The translations under genes and the position numbers were made by a program. A stretch of DNA of 32,225 nucleotides from a virus. The notes beneath the pieces are model-generated. The model worked only from the letters and a program-made list of their open reading frames with translations, made no database searches and had not been told where the DNA came from. Shown piece after piece: positions 28,651-32,225 of the stretch (positions are counted from its first letter, which is position 1; every line of letters begins with the position of its first letter). Location of the stretch: the IMG/VR virus record IMGVR_UViG_3300042402_002054, positions 1 through 32,225 of that record; one strand, given 5' to 3'.

Positions 28651-29889
28651 ATGAAAAAAATTGGATTTATCGGTATCGGTAAACTTGGCCTTGATTGCGC
28701 CGAAGTTATGGCAGAAAAGCACACAGTGCGGGGTTATGATATTTACCCACGCTCTAGTGACACTGTAAAAGTTTGCGACATTAACGAACTAGTCAATGAA
28801 AGCGAATGGATTTTTATTGCTGTGCCAACACCACACGCTGAAGGATACGATGGATCAGTTCCTTCTAGTCACATGACCCCCAAGGACTTTGGGCATGATG
28901 CTGTGATTGATGCCATCAACAAAGTCAATCAACATGCCAAGACCAGCAAGAAGGTTGTGCTGATCTCCACAGTATTACCAGGCACCACACGTAGCAAGTT
29001 TATTACATTGCTAGACCCCAAGCATCAGTTCTTGTACAATCCGTATTTGATTGCCATGGGAAGTGTGAAGTGGGACATGGCCAATCCAGAGATGGTTATC
29101 ATTGGCACAGAAGATGGCGAGCTCACGGGCATTGCAGGTGAACTGATTGAACTGTACAAAACCATCATGGCCAACGACCCACGCTACGAAATTGGCACTT
29201 GGGATGAATGCGAAGCTATCAAGATCTTCTACAACACCTACATCTCAGCCAAGGTTGGCATTGTGAACATGATCCAAGACTTTGCCATGAAGATTGGCAA
29301 TATCAATGTTGACGTTGTTACCAATGCTCTTGCACGAAGCACCATGCGATTGCAAGGTCCCAAATACATGACAGCAGGTATGGGTGATGCAGGCGCTTGC
29401 CACCCACGTGATAACATTGCACTGCGTTGGTTGGCAGAACACTACAAAGTGGGCTACGATTTGTTTGACACAATCATGCATGCTCGTGAAATTCAAGCTA
29501 AGAACCTGGGCTTGTTCCTAGTTGAGCAGGCTAAGAAAACAGGATTGCCTATTGTGATTCATGGCAAAGCCTACAAACCTGATGTGGAATACTGCATTGG
29601 CTCATACTCAACCTTAGTTGGGCACTATGTCAAAGAAGCAGGCATGCCTGTTGTGTACGTCGACCCATTAGCAGACAACCAGGACGAAGTTGTTGCAGAA
29701 GTCGCAGGACCTGCTGTGTTCCTTTGGGCACACAATCGCAAGATCACATACGAGTACACAGGCGAACAAAAAGACACACAGGCCTATTGCGATATCAAGG
29801 CAGGATCAGTGATTGTTGATCCCTGGCGCAAACTAGCATCTACACCAGAGTATCAAGTTGTTCACTATGGCAACACACGTGGTCAGTAA
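28651..29889 (+). CDS. UDP-glucose/GDP-mannose dehydrogenase family protein
   Basis: This 412-residue enzyme oxidises a nucleotide sugar to a uronic acid with NAD. It has the Rossmann motif IGFIGIGKLG (4-13), VPTP (58-61), the conserved K191/N195 in EAIKIFYNTYISAKVGIVN, and the catalytic cysteine C250 in GMGDAGACHPRDNIAL. ATG 28651 (MKKIGFIG) was chosen over an earlier in-frame start at 28534 because the Rossmann strand starts here and AAAGGA is placed upstream. The product would feed glycan synthesis by the neighbouring glycosyltransferases. The following gene overlaps by 23 bases. Confidence 0.93.
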   Translation: MKKIGFIGIGKLGLDCAEVMAEKHTVRGYDIYPRSSDTVKVCDINELVNESEWIFIAVPTPHAEGYDGSVPSSHMTPKDFGHDAVIDAINKVNQHAKTSKKVVLISTVLPGTTRSKFITLLDPKHQFLYNPYLIAMGSVKWDMANPEMVIIGTEDGELTGIAGELIELYKTIMANDPRYEIGTWDECEAIKIFYNTYISAKVGIVNMIQDFAMKIGNINVDVVTNALARSTMRLQGPKYMTAGMGDAGACHPRDNIALRWLAEHYKVGYDLFDTIMHAREIQAKNLGLFLVEQAKKTGLPIVIHGKAYKPDVEYCIGSYSTLVGHYVKEAGMPVVYVDPLADNQDEVVAEVAGPAVFLWAHNRKITYEYTGEQKDTQAYCDIKAGSVIVDPWRKLASTPEYQVVHYGNTRGQ

Positions 29890-30385
29890 GTATAACCTTC
29901 CTGTATTCTGGGACGATGAGTTCAAGACTCTTGACTATGTTCAGGAGCCTTTTAACGATCCTGTTAGCGTGGCACGGTGGATTGATCAAGGCTACACTAA
30001 CAAAATTACAGGTGATCTAAGCGACATGCGCCACCGTTTGCCAGTCTGGGCCAGTAAGTTTATTGACATATACACAGAAATGGGTTGGAAAGATATCGGA
30101 TTGGCATTCTATCGCATGAGAACAGGCACGGTGATGCCAGTACACAGAGACTTGTACAAACGCTATATTGAACTGTTTCATTTACAAGGCCAAGAGACCA
30201 CAATTCGACGTGCGCTGTTGTTGATGGAAGATTGGAAATCGGGACACTATCTTGAAGTTAATGGTCGTCCAGTCGTGGATTGGACAGCGGGGCAAGTTGT
30301 TGAGTGGGTGTACGACACACCGCACTCGGCTGCTAACCTTGGACTAGAAGATAGATACACACTTCAAATTACCGGACACGTATGA
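29867..30385 (+). CDS. 2-oxoglutarate/Fe(II) oxygenase, aspartyl-hydroxylase-like
   Basis: This 172-residue protein has the double-stranded beta-helix fold pattern of aspartyl/asparaginyl hydroxylases: H93-x-D95 (MPVHRDLYKRY), the distal H153 (DTPHSAANLG) and the 2-oxoglutarate arginine R163 (RYTLQITG). Substrate is unknown: peptide, nucleotide or sugar. ATG 29867 gives MATHVVSK; a TTG at 29858 and a GTG at 29879 are alternatives. It overlaps the dehydrogenase by 23 bases and the next gene by four (ATGA), so the three are coupled. Confidence 0.85.
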   Translation: MATHVVSKYNLPVFWDDEFKTLDYVQEPFNDPVSVARWIDQGYTNKITGDLSDMRHRLPVWASKFIDIYTEMGWKDIGLAFYRMRTGTVMPVHRDLYKRYIELFHLQGQETTIRRALLLMEDWKSGHYLEVNGRPVVDWTAGQVVEWVYDTPHSAANLGLEDRYTLQITGHV

Positions 30386-31305
30386 TAAACACACACAATG
30401 AATGGGATCCACTAAAGAAGATTGTAGTAGGATCAGCAACACATGCCAACTGGCCTGTAAACGATCCTGTGTTCTCCAAGGAAAGTGAAAAGACTTCATG
30501 GAAAGAAACGCCAGTGCCCAGTGGACCTGTGCCACAGTGGATCATTGATGAAGCCAATGAAGACCTTGATGGTCTAGCCAAGATTCTAACAGATCTAGGT
30601 GTGGTGGTTGTGCGCCCAGAACCCATGAACTTTCAAACGCACGATGGTATGTACAACTATTGCCCTAGAGACAGACTATTAATTGTTGGGGACAAAGTAA
30701 TTGATACTGCCATGATGTATCCTTGCAGAGACATGGAACTACAATGCTATCATAGCATCCTTGAAGATGCAGAAGTAATCACCATGCCCAGAGACCAGGA
30801 CCTGGTACTAGATGCTGCCAACATACTGCGTCTTGGTCCAAACAAAATGCTGTACTTGGAAAGCGCCAGCGGCAACAAAGCGGCTTATTATTGGTTGTTG
30901 GCCAATTTGCCACCTGACACCAGCATTGAACTATGTAATTTTTATGCTGGCGTGCATATTGATTCAACCATTGTGCCCTTGCGTGAAGGTGTTGTTATGT
31001 TGAATGCAAGCCGTGTTAGTTTTGACAATGTTCCCCGAGCATTTGAAGGCTGGCAAAAGATCTGGATTCGTGATGTAGTGGCACAAGGATTTCACGAATA
31101 TCCATATGCATCAAAATGGATAGCAATGAACATGTTGGTAGTAGATCCTGAAACAGTTATTGTGGACCGGCACCAAACCGAATTGATCAAAACTTTGGAA
31201 AGTTACCGATTTCGGGTAATTCCACACGAACTACGCCATAGTAGAACTCTTGGTGGTGGGTTTCATTGTGTCACATTAGATCTAATTCGGCAAGCAAGAA
31301 GTTGA
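30382..31305 (+). CDS. Amidinotransferase (glycine/inosamine type)
   Basis: This 307-residue enzyme transfers an amidino group, usually from arginine, to an amine. The catalytic triad is recognisable: D144 (LDAANILRLG), H192 (AGVHIDSTIVPL) and C296 (GGGFHCVTLDL). The spacing fits human AGAT (D254, H303, C407; differences 49 and 104 against 48 and 104 here). Acceptor is unknown. In streptomycin-type pathways related enzymes act on amino-sugars or inosamines, which fits the sugar genes next door, but glycine would be an alternative. It starts in an ATGA overlap, and its stop TGA is inside the next -35. Confidence 0.88.
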   Translation: MINTHNEWDPLKKIVVGSATHANWPVNDPVFSKESEKTSWKETPVPSGPVPQWIIDEANEDLDGLAKILTDLGVVVVRPEPMNFQTHDGMYNYCPRDRLLIVGDKVIDTAMMYPCRDMELQCYHSILEDAEVITMPRDQDLVLDAANILRLGPNKMLYLESASGNKAAYYWLLANLPPDTSIELCNFYAGVHIDSTIVPLREGVVMLNASRVSFDNVPRAFEGWQKIWIRDVVAQGFHEYPYASKWIAMNMLVVDPETVIVDRHQTELIKTLESYRFRVIPHELRHSRTLGGGFHCVTLDLIRQARS

Positions 31306-31330
31306 CTTTTTGCACAAATGAGTATATAAT
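31302..31330 (+). promoter_or_regulatory. Sigma-70 promoter for UV endonuclease
   Basis: TTGACT (31302-31307), 17 bases and TATAAT (31325-31330): the same hexamers and spacer as at 1312. The -35 overlaps the amidinotransferase stop. The expected start of transcription (about 31337) is the A of the ATG. Confidence 0.88.
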
Positions 31331-31336
31331 ACTCAT
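31318..31336. promoter_or_regulatory. Perfect palindrome over the -10 (likely operator)
   Basis: ATGAGTAT (31318-31325) ATA ATACTCAT (31329-31336) is an exact inverted repeat covering the -10 and ending right before the ATG. Its fit with the promoter suggests a repressor site. Confidence 0.55.
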
Positions 31337-32225
31337 ATGAACACACGAATTGGCTTTTGTTGCAAGTGGCTTAATGACCCTACTGAATGTGGTGGCATGA
31401 AAGTCAACGCAGTGGACCGTGACCTAAACGGCAGATCAACTACCATGAGGTGGCTCCGCGAACATGCTGACGAAGCAGACCAGCGTCAATGGGACATCAT
31501 GAATCACAATGCGTCAGCGGCTGTGCGGATGATCGAACGTGTGGCCACGTTACCAGAAGGTCGTAGAATGGTACGTCTTGGTAGCGAAATGCTACAGGGC
31601 TATACTGAGCCCAACTGGATTGCGTGGTGGCAACGGCAAGAAATTCAAGATCACTGTGCAAAGATCTTTGCCCCAATTGGTGAAGCCGCACGTAAATACG
31701 GTGTGCGTTTGAGCTTTCATCCTGGCCAGTTTTGCGTACTAGCAAGCGAAGCAGATGAGATTGTAGAACGTTCAATATTAGAATTTGAATATCACGCTGA
31801 TATGGCACGTTGGATGGGCTATGGTCGAACCTGGCACGACAACGGCTTTAAGATCAACGTACACTTGAGCGGTAAAGGTGGTCCCGCTAAATTCTTGCGT
31901 ACACTGGGTAGACTCAGCCCCGAAGCAAGAAATTTAATTACCATCGAGAATGATGAGATGACAAATGGACTTGACACTACTTTGGCTGTGGCTCAGCATG
32001 TGGCTCTTGTATTGGACCTACACCACCACTGGATTAACTCGGGAGAGTACATCTCCGCGACGGACGATCGCGTCAAGCGGGTTATTGACTCTTGGCGTGG
32101 CACTCGTCCTGCACTTCATTATAGTGTTAGTCGCGAGGACGTTTTGGTTGACCATGACCGAGGAACTAGACCCGATCTTGCTGAACTTCTTGCTAGAGGT
32201 TATAAGAAACAGAAACTCCGAGCAC
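31337..32225 (+). CDS. uvsE: UV damage endonuclease UvdE (3' end beyond window)
   Basis: The frame from ATG 31337 runs open to the window end (296 codons) and is therefore partial. It is a TIM-barrel UV damage endonuclease, which nicks 5' of UV photoproducts and starts repair independently of photolyase. The family motifs are in order: MNTRIGFCCKWL, RLSFHPGQFCVLAS (metal His), INVHLSGKGG, ITIENDEM (metal Glu), LDLHHHW and ALHYSVSRED. Only the very C-terminus is missing. No SD precedes the ATG, so the mRNA is probably leaderless (see findings). Confidence 0.95.
   Translation, partial: MNTRIGFCCKWLNDPTECGGMKVNAVDRDLNGRSTTMRWLREHADEADQRQWDIMNHNASAAVRMIERVATLPEGRRMVRLGSEMLQGYTEPNWIAWWQRQEIQDHCAKIFAPIGEAARKYGVRLSFHPGQFCVLASEADEIVERSILEFEYHADMARWMGYGRTWHDNGFKINVHLSGKGGPAKFLRTLGRLSPEARNLITIENDEMTNGLDTTLAVAQHVALVLDLHHHWINSGEYISATDDRVKRVIDSWRGTRPALHYSVSREDVLVDHDRGTRPDLAELLARGYKKQKLRA

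Overview
This window is a densely packed piece of a double-stranded DNA phage genome. It is most likely a T4-like (myovirus-type) phage of a proteobacterium. The phage signature is clear: a pectate-lyase tail spike, a PAAR spike tip with large virion-type neighbours, a phage class Ia ribonucleotide reductase, an ATP-dependent DNA ligase, UV endonuclease and many small ORFs coupled by ATGA or TAATG overlaps. The host-like genes (IscU, IscA, ClpX, an IbpA-type Hsp20, ClpS, bS21) look proteobacterial, and the promoters fit sigma-70. A gamma- or betaproteobacterial host is an inference. All genes run on the + strand except two minus-strand genes at 25130-25921 and 27320-28648.

Layout. (1) 1-1291: the tail of an upstream gene and two head/scaffold-like proteins. 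(2) 1300-5286: a consensus promoter drives a compact operon of an exported His-rich protein, IscU, a radical SAM enzyme, IscA, a second (twitch-type) radical SAM enzyme and a PD-(D/E)XK exonuclease. (3) 5304-7510: tail spike and a small partner. (4) 7518-12078: nrdA, a small membrane protein, nrdB, a conserved unknown, glutaredoxin and an unknown. (5) 12080-15362: PAAR tip and three virion-type proteins, the last with an Asp/Gly tail, closed by an intrinsic terminator. (6) 15408-17087: three near-identical strong promoter cassettes, each in front of one small unknown gene, then two more small genes. (7) 17100-20505: DNA ligase with a possible nested membrane-peptide gene, small unknowns and a BAX-inhibitor-1 family protein. 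(8) 20522-25133: a perfect promoter with a palindrome and structured leader, a large membrane/coiled-coil protein, ClpX, bS21, a small unknown, Hsp20 and ClpS. (9) 25130-31305: metallophosphoesterase, small unknowns, two glycosyltransferase-like proteins, a UDP-sugar dehydrogenase, a 2-oxoglutarate oxygenase and an amidinotransferase. (10) 31302 to the end: UV damage endonuclease behind a palindromic promoter that abuts its start codon.

How the parts may work together. The Fe-S operon could supply clusters to the two radical SAM enzymes it encodes. RNR and glutaredoxin supply dNTPs. ClpX, ClpS, Hsp20, the BI-1 protein and bS21 suggest takeover of host protein quality control and translation. 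The right-hand sugar genes suggest glycan synthesis or virion/host-surface modification. No stretch longer than 300 bases lacks a gene; the longest gap (20506-20731) holds a promoter and structured leader. I saw no tRNA, rRNA, CRISPR array, integrase or insertion sequence.
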